This document shows, piece by piece, positions 1 through 10,269 of a stretch of 64,000 nucleotides of DNA; within the stretch, counting starts at the first letter, position 1, and every line of letters begins with the position of its first letter. The stretch comes from Pantoea deleyi. Its GTDB lineage: Bacteria; Pseudomonadota; Gammaproteobacteria; Enterobacterales; Enterobacteriaceae. Location: assembly GCF_022647325.1 (NCBI RefSeq), contig NZ_CP071405.1:3906001-3970000 (forward strand). Reading direction: 5' to 3'. The position numbers and the translations under genes are program-made. The notes beneath the pieces are model-generated. The model saw only the letters and a list, made by a program, of their open reading frames with translations. It was not told the origin of the DNA and ran no database searches.

Positions 1-612
1 CTGCGTTAAATCCACCGGCGCACGCGGCTGTGCGGCGGGATCGTGAGCCAGCAGCGCAGAGCCTTTCAGGCGATAGCGCCACCAGACATCCTGCGGATCT
101 TTCGGCCAGGTGACGACCGGATCGGAGGCGCTGAGCGCGGTATTCACCACCGCATCGGTGATGGCCATGTTGCCCGCCGTGGCCGCCAGCCAGTTCAGGG
201 CCTCTTTCAGCAGCTCGGGACGGTTGTTGGGCAGGCTCAGATTATATTGGGTGTAATCATAGGAGGCGATCGCGGGCGGCAGTGGATGCTGAGGATCCAT
301 CGCCTGTTGCCATAGCGCGCGCTGCTGTTGCGTATCCAGCGCGGTGTTGTGCACCATCGCCAGACGCGGCAGCAGATGGCTGAAGCCGGTCTGTTGCGCA
401 CTCTCCACCAGCGACCCGGTGTTCACCACCAGCCGCAGTTCGATGCGATCGCTGGGGCGTTGCGGTGTGGCCAGTAACTGCCAGTTAAATCCATTATCCA
501 GCTTGCCTTCCTGCCAGGCCGGATCCGGTTGCAGCGTTTCTGCCTGGAGACCATAGCTGGTCGCAGCCAGCACTAATCCACCAACCAAAAGCCGAATTCT
601 GGTGCCCTGCAT
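1..612 (-). CDS. yhjJ: YhjJ, M16-family peptidase-like periplasmic protein (3' end outside window)
   Basis: The minus-strand reading frame starts at ATG 612 and stays open to the window edge (204 codons visible). It begins with a signal peptide ending near the AET sequence, so the product is periplasmic. The N-terminal half looks like an M16 (pitrilysin/insulinase) domain, but the inverted zinc motif HxxEH reads HLLPR in the GFSHLLPRLA stretch, so the usual catalytic glutamate and second histidine are absent. This suggests a non-catalytic peptidase homologue, as for E. coli YhjJ. The position next to dctA matches the E. coli order yhjJ-dctA-yhjK. Function unknown. Confidence 0.85.
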   Translation of the reverse strand, partial: MQGTRIRLLVGGLVLAATSYGLQAETLQPDPAWQEGKLDNGFNWQLLATPQRPSDRIELRLVVNTGSLVESAQQTGFSHLLPRLAMVHNTALDTQQQRALWQQAMDPQHPLPPAIASYDYTQYNLSLPNNRPELLKEALNWLAATAGNMAITDAVVNTALSASDPVVTWPKDPQDVWWRYRLKGSALLAHDPAAQPRAPVDLTQ

Positions 613-795
613 GTGAACCCCTACTCAAATAATTCAAATATTGTCATCACTGGCGCGTAGAGCCGCTGTTATTAACGAATCGGCGGGCGCCGAATCGCGC
701 TGTTATCCAACAACAAAGTGTTTGACCACAGGAAGTTCAGGATGTCGCGCAGCGAAGTGAAAAACGTCAAAAAAAACAAGTGGGGTTCATTATGC

Positions 796-832
796 AAATG
801 CCCGCTGTCAGGGCAAGCGACAGCGGGCATTT
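796..832. terminator. Bidirectional hairpin between dctA and yhjJ
   Basis: A 14-bp perfect inverted repeat (796-809 with 819-832, nine-base loop) starts with AAA and ends with TTT on both strands. It lies 27 bases past the dctA stop, so it most likely terminates dctA transcription before the yhjJ promoter. Confidence 0.7.
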
Positions 833-858
833 GTGGCGATTTAAGTAAAATTCAATGA

Positions 859-2148
859 TTAAATGGAAGATTCAGACGCTTTATTCTCCTTATTCCGGCC
901 TGCCAGGGTGTCGTCGAGCTGTTTGTGATCGAGCTGATCGACCCACTTCGCAACCACCACTGTCGCCACGCCGTTACCGATCAGGTTCGTCAGAGCACGC
1001 GCTTCAGACATGAAGCGGTCAATCCCGAGGATCAGCGCCAGACCCGCCACCGGCAGATGACCTACCGCCGAGAGCGTCGCCGCCAGCACGATAAAGCCGC
1101 TTCCGGTCACCCCGGCGGCTCCTTTGGAGGAGAGCAGCAGCACCACCAGCAGCGTAATCTGATGGAAGATGTCCATGTGCGCATTGGTGGCCTGCGCGAT
1201 AAACACGGCGGCCATGGTCAGGTAGATCGAGGTGCCATCCAGGTTAAATGAGTACCCCGTCGGAATAACCAGCCCCACCACCGACTTCTTACAGCCCAGC
1301 CTTTCCATCTTATCCAGCATGCGCGGCAGCGCAGACTCGGATGAGGAGGTGCCCAGCACAATCAGCAGCTCTTCTTTGATATAGGCAATGAACTTAAAGA
1401 TACTGAAGCCGGCAAACAGGCGGGCAATCAGCCCCAGCACGATCACGACAAACAGCACACAGGTGATATAGAAGCAGATAATCAGCTGGCCGAGCTGCAC
1501 CAGCGAACCCACGCCATATTTACCGATGGTGAAGGCCATCGCGCCAAATGCCCCTATCGGTGCCAGACGCATGATCATGTTGATGATGCCGAAAATCACC
1601 TTAGAGAAGCTTTCGATCACGTTGAAGATCAGCGTGCCGGTGTTACCCAGACGATGCAGGGCAAAACCAAACAGAATGGCAAACAGCAAGACCTGCAGAA
1701 TGTTGCCGCTGGCAAAGGCGCCAATCACGCTGTTGGGGATCACATCCAGCAGGAAGGCGACGATACCCTGCTGCTCGGCCTGCTGCGCATACACCGCCAC
1801 GGCTTTGGCATCCAGCGTGGCCGGATCGACGTTCATTCCGGCACCCGGCTGCACCACGTTCACCACAATCAGGCCGATAATCAGCGCGATGGTACTGACG
1901 ATTTCAAAATAGAGCAGCGCAACGGCGCCGGTCCGGCCAACCGCTTTCATGCTTTCCATGCCCGCGATACCGGTCACCACGGTACAGAAAATAACCGGGG
2001 CGATAATCATCTTGATTAATTTAACGAAGCCATCTCCCAGAGGCTTCATCTGGGTCCCTAATTCCGGGTAAAAATGGCCTAACAAAACGCCGATGCCAAT
2101 CGCCATCAGCACCTGGAAATAAAGGCTTTTAAAAAGTGAGGTTTTCAT
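859..2148 (-). CDS. dctA: DctA, aerobic C4-dicarboxylate:cation symporter
   Basis: 429 residues, the usual length of the family. DAACS-type inner-membrane carrier (glutamate transporter fold) importing succinate, fumarate, malate and aspartate with protons or sodium. The sequence shows eight or so hydrophobic segments, the serine-rich hairpin signature ([12 protein letters not shown]), and the NLDGTSIY and [11 protein letters not shown] substrate/cation-site motifs near the C-terminus. The ATG at 2148 gives the standard [14 protein letters not shown] start. Monocistronic, in the E. coli context between yhjJ and yhjK. In E. coli it is controlled by DcuSR and CRP; I saw no convincing CRP site in the 225-base upstream gap. 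Confidence 0.97.
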   Translation of the reverse strand: MKTSLFKSLYFQVLMAIGIGVLLGHFYPELGTQMKPLGDGFVKLIKMIIAPVIFCTVVTGIAGMESMKAVGRTGAVALLYFEIVSTIALIIGLIVVNVVQPGAGMNVDPATLDAKAVAVYAQQAEQQGIVAFLLDVIPNSVIGAFASGNILQVLLFAILFGFALHRLGNTGTLIFNVIESFSKVIFGIINMIMRLAPIGAFGAMAFTIGKYGVGSLVQLGQLIICFYITCVLFVVIVLGLIARLFAGFSIFKFIAYIKEELLIVLGTSSSESALPRMLDKMERLGCKKSVVGLVIPTGYSFNLDGTSIYLTMAAVFIAQATNAHMDIFHQITLLVVLLLSSKGAAGVTGSGFIVLAATLSAVGHLPVAGLALILGIDRFMSEARALTNLIGNGVATVVVAKWVDQLDHKQLDDTLAGRNKENKASESSI

Positions 2149-2280
2149 AAACAGGTGTCCACTAACGCCATGAGGTGATGTTGTCGGATTTGTTATTGTG
2201 ACTGACGGGCAACCGGGGTGGCGCCTGACAGTAACCCGAAAATAACACTCTGTTTACGTGATTAATACAGGGTGACAAAG

Positions 2281-2298
2281 CCCCAGGAAACCCTGGGG
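2281..2298 (-). terminator. Hairpin downstream of the phosphodiesterase gene
   Basis: A 7-bp GC-rich stem (CCCCAGG / CCTGGGG, four-base loop) lies in the 225-base gap between the phosphodiesterase stop and dctA. On the minus strand it is followed by CTTTGTC, a poor U-tract, so termination is plausible but not certain. Confidence 0.45.
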
Positions 2299-2373
2299 TC
2301 GTATTTCTGAACTGAAACGCTTCAGCAAGGGGTTTTGTAACTAAAATTCTCGCAAAATCAATGAATCAGGCAA

Positions 2374-4380
2374 TTATTGCGCCGGTGAGGATTTTTCGAT
2401 CCAGAGCGCATTGAAGCGGCTGACCGGCAGGGCTTCCGCGTAGAAATAGCCCTGTCCGATGGCGATCCCGCGCGCCAGCAGCCAGTCGCGCTGTTCGGCG
2501 GTTTCCACGCCTTCGGCGATCACCTCAAGATGAATAATCTCGGCGATGGCCGCCACGATGCAGACCATGGTGTCATCGTCCGGCAGCGCCGCCACGAAGC
2601 TGCGATCCATCTTGAGCTTGTTCACGGGCAACGCTTTCAGCTGATGCAGATAGTTCAGGTTGGAGTAGCCCATGCCGAAATCGTCCAGGGCTACCGCCAC
2701 GCCGGTCTGCTGGAGCATACGCAGCATCGACATCGACTGCTGTGCATCTTCCAGCTGCGCCGTTTCGGTCACCTCCAGCACCAGCGTGCCGGGAGCGATG
2801 CGATGACGCGCCAGCAGCGACTGCAGATGCGTGACCACACCGTTATCGCGCAGCTGCACCGCAGAGATATTGACGCTCAGCGGCAGCATGATGCCCTGTC
2901 GCTGCCAGCCCGCCAGAATGCGACACGCCTCCTCAAACACCCAGCGGCCAATCGCACTGATCACCCCAATCTCTTCGGCGCTGGCGATAAACTCTTCGCT
3001 CAGGCCGTAGCTGCCATCCGGCTGGCGCATGCGCAGCAGCGCTTCCGCGCCGGTTAAGGTGCCGGTGCGCATATCGACCTGCGGCTGCAGATAGAGGGCA
3101 AACTGCTCGTCGTGCAGCCCCTGCAGGATGTCATGCTCCTGCGTCAGGCGCTTCTGCGCGCGTTCGGTCAGCGCAGCGTCGAAGAACAGGATCTGATTTT
3201 TGCCCTGATGACGGGCCGACATCATCGCCGAGGTGGCGCGGTCCAGCAGCTCATTGGCGCTCAGCGGCTGATCGTCGCGCAGCGCCAGGCCGATGCTGAC
3301 GTTGGGTCGCAGCTGCAGCTGATGCAGATTGACCGGCTGATTCAGGCGAATCATCAGGTTGCGCGCCAGACGCAGCGCGCGGAACGGATTACTGGCGCGC
3401 TTCATCAGCAGGACAAAATCGCTGACGCCGGTCTGCGCCAGCAGCGTGTGGTCATCCAGCGTGTGGCGGATCTTCTCCACCAGCGTCAGCATCAGCGTAT
3501 CGCGCTGCTCGTCGCTCAGGACGCCGTTAGCTTCCTGCAGGGTTTCGATGCGGATCACCATCAGGCCCAGCGACCGTTCAGGATTGCACATGAACTGCTC
3601 GACCAGCGCCAGGAACAGGGTGCGGTTGGGCAGATCGGTGACGGCAAAATGGGTGGTCAGCCGGCTCATCTCATCGTGTATCGACTCCAGCACCTGCTGA
3701 TTGCGGTTGTAACTGCGGATCAGCATGCCGATTTCGTCATCGCGGTGGCTCGGCGGCAGGGCGAGTTTATGCGTCAGAATCGACTGCGGCGGCAGCTCCT
3801 GCAGCTCGCGCGCGAGATTGCGCAGCGGATGCACCACCAGCCGGTTGATGCACCAGCTGATCGACACGGACAGGATCAGCGCCAGCAGCAGATAGGTGAT
3901 AATCATGGTCGAGAGCGTGCTGAGGATAAACTGGTAGACGCGCGTTGAATTCGCCTGCAGCACCAGATAAGCCAGCGGCTTCGGCATGCCGGTGTTCTCC
4001 ACCGAGTAGAGTGGCAGGGTGATCTGGACCGGCAGCTCAAACAGCCGGGCCACCAGGCGCGGCACCGGTTTTTCCGTCTCGAAGTCGGCGTGCAGCGCCT
4101 GAAACGCATTCGGCAGCACCACATCGGCGCGCGATAAAATCCCGGCCGGTTTCAGGGAGTGAAGAATGCGTTCGGCCTGCGGGATATCCGCACGCAGCAC
4201 CGCCTCCGACAGCGGCTGACGAACGGTGTGGGCGATGTTCTCCATCTGCTGGGCGTAGTCAATCCTGCGCTGCTGCACAAAATGAAACAGTTGGATGACG
4301 ATAAAGATACTGATGGCGATAACCGCAACCAGCGAAACTGTCGCCATCTGCTTTATCGTAAGTGATCGGCTTACGCGCAA
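2374..4380 (-). CDS. pdeK: Membrane GGDEF/EAL protein, c-di-GMP phosphodiesterase (PdeK/YhjK, HmsP-like)
   Basis: Inner-membrane protein with an N-terminal transmembrane segment, a periplasmic sensor region, a second membrane segment, HAMP, GGDEF and EAL domains. The GGDEF signature is degenerate (GVSDF), so cyclase activity is unlikely. The EAL domain keeps EALLR, NISAVQL, DDFGMGYSN, KMDRSF and the EGVE glutamate, so it should hydrolyse c-di-GMP. I chose the TTG at 4380 (668 residues): GGGAGAG sits six bases upstream and the protein then starts like E. coli YhjK (SLTIKQM). The ATG at 4446 (690 residues) has no Shine-Dalgarno sequence. Adjacent to bcsC as in E. coli, so it probably lowers the c-di-GMP that activates BcsA. 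Confidence 0.88.
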   Translation of the reverse strand: MRVSRSLTIKQMATVSLVAVIAISIFIVIQLFHFVQQRRIDYAQQMENIAHTVRQPLSEAVLRADIPQAERILHSLKPAGILSRADVVLPNAFQALHADFETEKPVPRLVARLFELPVQITLPLYSVENTGMPKPLAYLVLQANSTRVYQFILSTLSTMIITYLLLALILSVSISWCINRLVVHPLRNLARELQELPPQSILTHKLALPPSHRDDEIGMLIRSYNRNQQVLESIHDEMSRLTTHFAVTDLPNRTLFLALVEQFMCNPERSLGLMVIRIETLQEANGVLSDEQRDTLMLTLVEKIRHTLDDHTLLAQTGVSDFVLLMKRASNPFRALRLARNLMIRLNQPVNLHQLQLRPNVSIGLALRDDQPLSANELLDRATSAMMSARHQGKNQILFFDAALTERAQKRLTQEHDILQGLHDEQFALYLQPQVDMRTGTLTGAEALLRMRQPDGSYGLSEEFIASAEEIGVISAIGRWVFEEACRILAGWQRQGIMLPLSVNISAVQLRDNGVVTHLQSLLARHRIAPGTLVLEVTETAQLEDAQQSMSMLRMLQQTGVAVALDDFGMGYSNLNYLHQLKALPVNKLKMDRSFVAALPDDDTMVCIVAAIAEIIHLEVIAEGVETAEQRDWLLARGIAIGQGYFYAEALPVSRFNALWIEKSSPAQ

Positions 4381-4495
4381 AAATTCTCTCCCGAGGATGA
4401 AAAAGCCCAGATAGCAGACAGGTGAATGCGGGTCAGTATATCCCATAAACTGACTTTTTTACCGTCTGAAAAGTCCGGCTTTTTCCCGCCCGGGG

Positions 4496-7400
4496 TTATT
4501 TAAAATCTGCGTAAGGGATCAGGGGCTGCGGCGGCATATCGAGATCCCCTTCCCAGCCTCCGGCCGCGTAGCGCACATAGAGCAGACCGTGGCTCGGCGT
4601 ATAATCTTTCGCCTGCTGGATATCGACACCCGCGCCGATAAACCAGTCTGACGTCAGCCGTCGCTCCACGACCGCCTGCAGCGTGTAGCCCACACCGCCG
4701 CCGGTGCTGCTGGCGGAAGAGGGGTTGCTGGCAAGCGTAAAGCCCGGATTAACCGGATAACGCTGCTGCGCATGGGTCGCGGAATGCGACCAGGAGAGCG
4801 ACCCGCCAAGATCAAACGACCAGTTCTCCGTTCGCTGCCGCCAGGTCACCGGCACAGAAAACGAGAGATACTGCTGCGGGCTGTAGTAGCCGCCCTGCCC
4901 GAACGTGTAGTCGCTGAGATCTTTCTGATAGTGCCAGAGCATCGTGTTCAGCCCGACGGTGGCGCGGCGATTGTCGCTGTTGATCAGTTTGTAGTAGTAG
5001 CCCCCCATCAGGCGCTCGCGGCTGTTATCGGCGACGTTTTTACCGCTGATCTGATGGGCGCTGATGTCGCCCCAGACGCCGTGTGCGCCGCCCTGATCGT
5101 AACTCAGTCCGATGCTGCCCCCGGTGGCCACCACGCCGCCCCAGCGTTTGCCGCCGCTGGCGGCCAGGTCGCGCGTGCCGGCATAGGCCAGCAGCGAGCT
5201 GGTAATGGGGCGGCGCGAGGCGGTGAGCGTCACGCCGAGATCGCGGATATCCGTTTTCCAGCTCAGGCCGCCGGTCCAGTTCGTGACCTCGAAGCCCAGC
5301 GGCGTGGTGCCCAGGTCGGCTGACCAGACCCCGTTGTGCCAGCCTGCGCCCAGCGCCGTGCCGCTGTCGCGCTGGCGGGTCTGCCCCCGACATCCGCCCG
5401 AATTGGCGTCGTCACAGCTGCCGAAGCGTTCATCGATGCTGCCGTTGCGGGTGGCAAAGGTACCGGCCGAGAGATCCACCCGATCCACGCGCAGAAAGCC
5501 GCGCCCGTCGGCCAGCGGGCGCTCTGCCTGCAGCATCGTGGTGTGTGCCGTGAAATCTGAGATGCCGCCGGTGCCGCTGTTGCGTGAGTAGTCCTGCTGC
5601 AGCGTCAGCGTGGTCTGCTGCTGGCGGTAGAGATCGGCGGTGTCGCTGCGAAGGCCGCGCTCCAGCCGCGTATCCCGGGGATCGTTGCGCGTGGCGCGAC
5701 TGAGGTTGCCCTCGCTCCCGATGCCGCTGGCCGTCATCGCCTCCCGATAATCTGCCAGCGCCTGTTCGGGCTGCTGCTGCGCACGTTCCAGCCGGGCCGC
5801 ATCCCGGAACAGCAGCGCCTTAGCCTGAGAAGGCGGCAGCGACGCGGCGCGCTGTTTCAGCCCGGCGAACAGCCCGGCCGCCCGCGAGGTCTCCCCCACG
5901 GCCTGCCACGCCAGCGCAACGCGGCGCTCTGCATTCAGCCCCGACTCTGCCGGCGGCAACTGCGCCAGCGCCTGGCGTGCCTCAGCGTTACGCTGCAGGG
6001 CAACCAGCGCCTCAATGCGTCCCAGTGCCGCATCACCGTCGCCCGGCTGGCGCGACAGCACCTGCTCATAACCCGTCAGCGCCTGCTGTGCATCACCGCG
6101 CGCCAGTGCCCAGTCGGCCAGCGTCAGATCGCGGCGGCCGGAAACCGGCTGCTGTTCAAGCAGCGCGATGGCCGCCGGTTCATTGCCTGCGGCGCGCAGC
6201 CTGTCGGCCTGTGCAAAGATCTGATTCTGCTTCAGGCGGCCGGCGAGCTGGCGCATATCGCCGCTCCACTGCGCGGCGGGCAGGCGCTGCAGCGTAGCCA
6301 GTGCCGTACGCTCGTCATCGTTACCCGAGAACCAGAGTGCGGTGGCGTAAAGCGCGGTGGGATCCTGCGGATGCTGCTGCGCCACGGCGCGCATGACCCC
6401 ATTCGCCTGCTGCACGTCACCACGATTGCGCAGCGCGCCCGCCAGCCGGTAGCTGAGCCAGACATCATCCGGTGCCAGCGCCAGCGCCTGACGATATTTT
6501 TCCGCCGCCTGCGGCCAGCGGGCCTGCTGTGCCAGGGCGTCGGCCTCCGCGCGCAGGCTGTCGCTGCGCAGGGCGCGCAGCGTGTCGGCCAGGGTACGCT
6601 GCTGCGCGGCCGGCAGTGAATTGATAAACGCCATTTCGCGGGCAGGGGAAACCGTCTGATAGAGCGCCGCCAGCCGACGCACGGCGGTAATGTTAGAGCC
6701 GTCCAGCTGGCGCGCGCGCTGCCAGAGCTGTTCAGCACCGGCGCCGTTTTTGCGCGCCATCGCCACATCGCCCAGCCCAATCAGGGCGTAACTGTCGCGG
6801 CTGTCGAGCGTCTGAGCCGTGCGATAGTGCCGCTCGGCAGCGTTTATATCGTGCTGCGCCAGCGCCTTATCGCCCTGCTCTATCGCCAGCCAGTACCGGT
6901 TGGTCTGCAGCAGCGACTGCCATTTGCCGACCAGCGTGCTCTGCTGGCCCGCTTTGATGGCTCGCTCCAGCCAGAGAACGGCGACATCGCGATGGCCCGC
7001 GCGGGCCTGAGTCTGCCCCATCGCGCCCATCAGTTCGGCATCCTCAGGATTAGCCTTCAGCGCCCGGTTCAGGGAGCTCATCGCCTGATTCACATTGTTC
7101 GCTTCCACCAGCGCCAGCGCCCGCATCCGTTCGCGGTAGGCGGGATCGGCCAGCGTCTTCTGCTGTTTGTTCAGCGCCTCCATGCCCTGCTGATGCGCAT
7201 CGCCATCGGTGAACACGGCCAGATACGCTTTCAGCTGCGCCACGCTGCTGTCATTGATCGTCTGATCGCTGATGTGCTGCAGCCAGAGATCAGCCGCGGC
7301 ATCACGGCCGCCGCTGCTCTCCGCCAGCCGCGTCAGCTGCGCGGTGGCCAGGTCCGGCTGCTGCCGGTCGAACGCCATACGGGCAATCTGCAGGCCGACC

Positions 7401-7975
7401 CCGACGTTGCCGGGATAACGCTGCTCCAGCGCCTGCAGCTGCTGCCAGACCCGATCCTGCTGGCCGGGCAGACGCGCCAGCAGCCGCCAGTACTCCAGCG
7501 CGATGTTCGGATCGGGAAACACGCCGCTGAACAGCGCGTCGTAGGCGTTTTTCGCCTCCGCCAGACGGCCCGAGGTGGCCAGCAGTCGTGCCTGCTGCAG
7601 CTGCTGCCGTCCCTCCGGAGACATCATGCGCAGACCCGCCGCCGACTCACGCGCCGCCGCCGAGCCAGGAGCCTGCCGGTTGAGCTGATCCAGCAGCGTC
7701 TGTGCTGCCGTAAGATCGCCCTGATGCAGCGCCAGCCGCAGACGCGCCGCCAGCACCTGGGGATTGTCCGGGTCTATCTTCTCCAGCCGGTAGAGCGATT
7801 GCTGCACCAGCTCATATTTATTGGTCGATTCGCCGATTCGCACCTGAGTCAGCAGCCAGTCGACCGGTGAAACCTGCGGCCCGTCGACCGGCGCAGCCTG
7901 CCCCGGCAGCGCACTCAGCGCACCAATCAGGACGCCCGCCCGCAGCAGAGGCGCCTTATTCATCTTCATCATCAA
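4496..7975 (-). CDS. bcsC: BcsC (type II locus), cellulose export outer-membrane protein
   Basis: 1159 residues: a signal peptide ending near PGQAAPVDG, a long periplasmic superhelix of TPR repeats to about residue 760, then the BCSC C-terminal beta-barrel ending in phenylalanine-lysine. It carries the glucan chain across peptidoglycan and the outer membrane. The start overlaps the bcsB stop by 20 bases, implying translational coupling. Several in-frame ATGs (7975, 7972, 7969, 7963) make the exact start uncertain. Unlike E. coli, no bcsZ lies between bcsB and bcsC here. Confidence 0.95.
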   Translation of the reverse strand: MMMKMNKAPLLRAGVLIGALSALPGQAAPVDGPQVSPVDWLLTQVRIGESTNKYELVQQSLYRLEKIDPDNPQVLAARLRLALHQGDLTAAQTLLDQLNRQAPGSAAARESAAGLRMMSPEGRQQLQQARLLATSGRLAEAKNAYDALFSGVFPDPNIALEYWRLLARLPGQQDRVWQQLQALEQRYPGNVGVGLQIARMAFDRQQPDLATAQLTRLAESSGGRDAAADLWLQHISDQTINDSSVAQLKAYLAVFTDGDAHQQGMEALNKQQKTLADPAYRERMRALALVEANNVNQAMSSLNRALKANPEDAELMGAMGQTQARAGHRDVAVLWLERAIKAGQQSTLVGKWQSLLQTNRYWLAIEQGDKALAQHDINAAERHYRTAQTLDSRDSYALIGLGDVAMARKNGAGAEQLWQRARQLDGSNITAVRRLAALYQTVSPAREMAFINSLPAAQQRTLADTLRALRSDSLRAEADALAQQARWPQAAEKYRQALALAPDDVWLSYRLAGALRNRGDVQQANGVMRAVAQQHPQDPTALYATALWFSGNDDERTALATLQRLPAAQWSGDMRQLAGRLKQNQIFAQADRLRAAGNEPAAIALLEQQPVSGRRDLTLADWALARGDAQQALTGYEQVLSRQPGDGDAALGRIEALVALQRNAEARQALAQLPPAESGLNAERRVALAWQAVGETSRAAGLFAGLKQRAASLPPSQAKALLFRDAARLERAQQQPEQALADYREAMTASGIGSEGNLSRATRNDPRDTRLERGLRSDTADLYRQQQTTLTLQQDYSRNSGTGGISDFTAHTTMLQAERPLADGRGFLRVDRVDLSAGTFATRNGSIDERFGSCDDANSGGCRGQTRQRDSGTALGAGWHNGVWSADLGTTPLGFEVTNWTGGLSWKTDIRDLGVTLTASRRPITSSLLAYAGTRDLAASGGKRWGGVVATGGSIGLSYDQGGAHGVWGDISAHQISGKNVADNSRERLMGGYYYKLINSDNRRATVGLNTMLWHYQKDLSDYTFGQGGYYSPQQYLSFSVPVTWRQRTENWSFDLGGSLSWSHSATHAQQRYPVNPGFTLASNPSSASSTGGGVGYTLQAVVERRLTSDWFIGAGVDIQQAKDYTPSHGLLYVRYAAGGWEGDLDMPPQPLIPYADFK

Positions 7976-10247
7976 GCAGACGGCGGTGTGCGACCAGGCG
8001 CATCAGACGCCAGACCAGCATGGCGAACAGCACCACCACCAGCACAGCGCAGAGCGCCAGCCAGAACGGATGGGTCGCAAGCGTAGCCCAGAGGCGTTCC
8101 CACCACGGCAGATGGCCCACAAAATAGGTCTCGCCAACGCGAAGGCTGTTAACGCCCGACTCGCGGATAATTGCGGTGGAGCCGGAAATCGCGCTGCGCT
8201 TGCCGCTGTCCTCCAGCGCCTCATCCAGCAGCTGCCAGCTTCGCGGACTGCCGTCGGCCAGCAGCGCCACCACACTGCGCTGATCGTAGAACGGTGACTG
8301 GAAGCCGATCACGGTCGCCAGCGGCCCACGGGAGCCTATCGCGGTACGACTTTCCGCCGTCCGTTCAGCCGCACTGAGCGGCTGCGTCTGCTGAGCGGTC
8401 TGGCGCACCGGTTTTTTCAGCCAGCTGGCGGTCGCTTCCACCAGCGCGCTGATCCGCTGGTCATCCTGAAGATCGGCAGGAATGCCGCCGATCATCAGCA
8501 GATCCGCATCCTGCTTCTTCGCGCTGCTCCAGTCATCGGTGAGCTGCACGCGCAGCGCCGGATAACCGGTCTGTGCCCCGATATTACCCAGCGCGTTCAG
8601 TAGCGTGCTGACCTGCTGCGCATCCGGATCGGACTGCACCAGCACCAGCGTCTGGGCGAGATCGGCCAGGCGGCTGAAGGGGAAACCGGCGTTTGCCCAG
8701 GTCTGCAGCGACGGCATTTCGATGTAGTGGCGATAGCCGGAGAAGTCGATGCTGGAACTCTCATCCAGCACCACATGATGGCCGACCGGCGTCACGGTTT
8801 CGCAGCGGCCGTCAGCCGTGCCACCGATAAAGGTGTTGGCATAGTCAAAATCGAAACGCAGCTGGTTAACCACGCCCAGCCGCAGCGCCGGAATGCGCAG
8901 CTCGCGATTCTTATCCAGCATGCCCTGAATCAGCGGAATATGTAGCAGCTGCTGCCCGGCGGTATTTTTGGGTATCAGCGGATAGTCCTGAATAAACTGA
9001 TTGTTCAGGTTAACGGCCAGCCGCGAGCCATCCTGCTGAGGCGGCGAGGTGTAGCGATAGCTCAGATCCATATCAATGCCGCGCGCCCGCACCAGGAAGA
9101 GATCGGGCGGCAGGTTCAGCGTCAGGCTGATCGGATTGGGCTGCAGACCGTCAGACTGCAGCTGGTTCTCATACTGCGACAGCTCCGCAAACGTCGTGCG
9201 GCGGTCGGTGCGCACCCAGTTAGGCGCATCGTAGGGCTGACGCGGTGCCAGTTGCGTGACGTGATCGATGGTCGAGGTCTCGCCGCGCAGCAGCAACTCC
9301 CCCTGCGCAATCCCCTGCACCGCCGTCAACAGGTCGTCGTCGTTGCGCCCCAGGATCAGCAGCATCTTCTCATAGGGGTTGTCAGGCTGACTGATCATCT
9401 CCACGGTCGGCTTCATTACCGGAGGCCGATCTTTCAGGAACGTCGGGCGGGCATCGTTGGTGGCAAAGACCACCGCATGCTGCTGCTGAGGCAGCCGATC
9501 GTAAAGCACCGGGAAACGCTGTCCGCGCCAGGCCGCTTTGCTGCCGAACCAGGAGGCGAGGATGGCGGCGGCACGCTGCTGCTTGATGTCCGGCTCGGCG
9601 GCAAACACCATCGGCAGCGTCAGCGGCCGCTTATCGCGCGCGTCAAAGAAAGGCTCCGGGAAATGGGAGAGATCGTTTTTCAGCGGCAGCTTCTGCAGCG
9701 TCAGATCCAGGCCACTCTCTTTGCCAATATCGAGCCAGATGGTGCTGTTAGCCGGATTTTCGCAGATGTTCGCGTAGTGTCCCACCAGCTCAAAGCTCAG
9801 GCGGTTAAAGTCGCTGATAAACCGGGGGTCGATCGCCAGCTGCATCTGATTCTCTTTGCCCATCTGCTCCGGCGTCAGGGTGATCAGGCTGACCAGCTCA
9901 TCATTGAGGTAGACTTTCAGCTGCGACAGCGTGGGCAGCAGCGCGGGCGACGGCCGGAAACTGAGGTTGAGCAGCGCGCGCGTCACCACCTCATCACTGC
10001 GCACCCCAAACTCGATCTGACCGGTGCTGCGCGTTCCGCTCAGCGTCATGCTGCCCGGCGGCGGCGCCAGCGTCACAAAGTTCAGCTGACTGCTGCGCAG
10101 CGGCGCAGCCGCTTCCGGCGGCATCGTTTGCTGCGCGGGTTCGGCGGCGGCAGTGGCCGGCGCCGTCTCCTGCGCCAGCGCGCAGTTTAGTGTTGCGGAG
10201 CCCAGCAGCAGCGCAGCGACCCACCTGTTTAATTTCGTTGTCGTCAT
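7956..10247 (-). CDS. bcsB: BcsB (type II locus), cellulose synthase periplasmic subunit
   Basis: 763 residues with a signal peptide (cleavage near CALA/QETAP), a short alanine/proline-rich linker, two BcsB carbohydrate-binding/flavodoxin-like modules, and a C-terminal transmembrane anchor (LALCAVLVVVLFAMLVW) with a basic/acidic tail. BcsB is the periplasmic partner that holds BcsA and guides the glucan. It lies 22 bases after bcsA in the bcsRQABC operon. Compared with its paralogue at 22664-25645 it lacks the long Pro/Ala extension. Confidence 0.95.
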   Translation of the reverse strand: MTTTKLNRWVAALLLGSATLNCALAQETAPATAAAEPAQQTMPPEAAAPLRSSQLNFVTLAPPPGSMTLSGTRSTGQIEFGVRSDEVVTRALLNLSFRPSPALLPTLSQLKVYLNDELVSLITLTPEQMGKENQMQLAIDPRFISDFNRLSFELVGHYANICENPANSTIWLDIGKESGLDLTLQKLPLKNDLSHFPEPFFDARDKRPLTLPMVFAAEPDIKQQRAAAILASWFGSKAAWRGQRFPVLYDRLPQQQHAVVFATNDARPTFLKDRPPVMKPTVEMISQPDNPYEKMLLILGRNDDDLLTAVQGIAQGELLLRGETSTIDHVTQLAPRQPYDAPNWVRTDRRTTFAELSQYENQLQSDGLQPNPISLTLNLPPDLFLVRARGIDMDLSYRYTSPPQQDGSRLAVNLNNQFIQDYPLIPKNTAGQQLLHIPLIQGMLDKNRELRIPALRLGVVNQLRFDFDYANTFIGGTADGRCETVTPVGHHVVLDESSSIDFSGYRHYIEMPSLQTWANAGFPFSRLADLAQTLVLVQSDPDAQQVSTLLNALGNIGAQTGYPALRVQLTDDWSSAKKQDADLLMIGGIPADLQDDQRISALVEATASWLKKPVRQTAQQTQPLSAAERTAESRTAIGSRGPLATVIGFQSPFYDQRSVVALLADGSPRSWQLLDEALEDSGKRSAISGSTAIIRESGVNSLRVGETYFVGHLPWWERLWATLATHPFWLALCAVLVVVLFAMLVWRLMRLVAHRRLLDDEDE

Positions 10248-10269
10248 ATCATCAACTCAATGCAGAATT

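Noticed and set aside
3112..3948. 278-codon plus-strand frame opposite the phosphodiesterase gene
   Set aside because: Gln/Arg-rich antisense shadow of a high-GC gene with no family resemblance.
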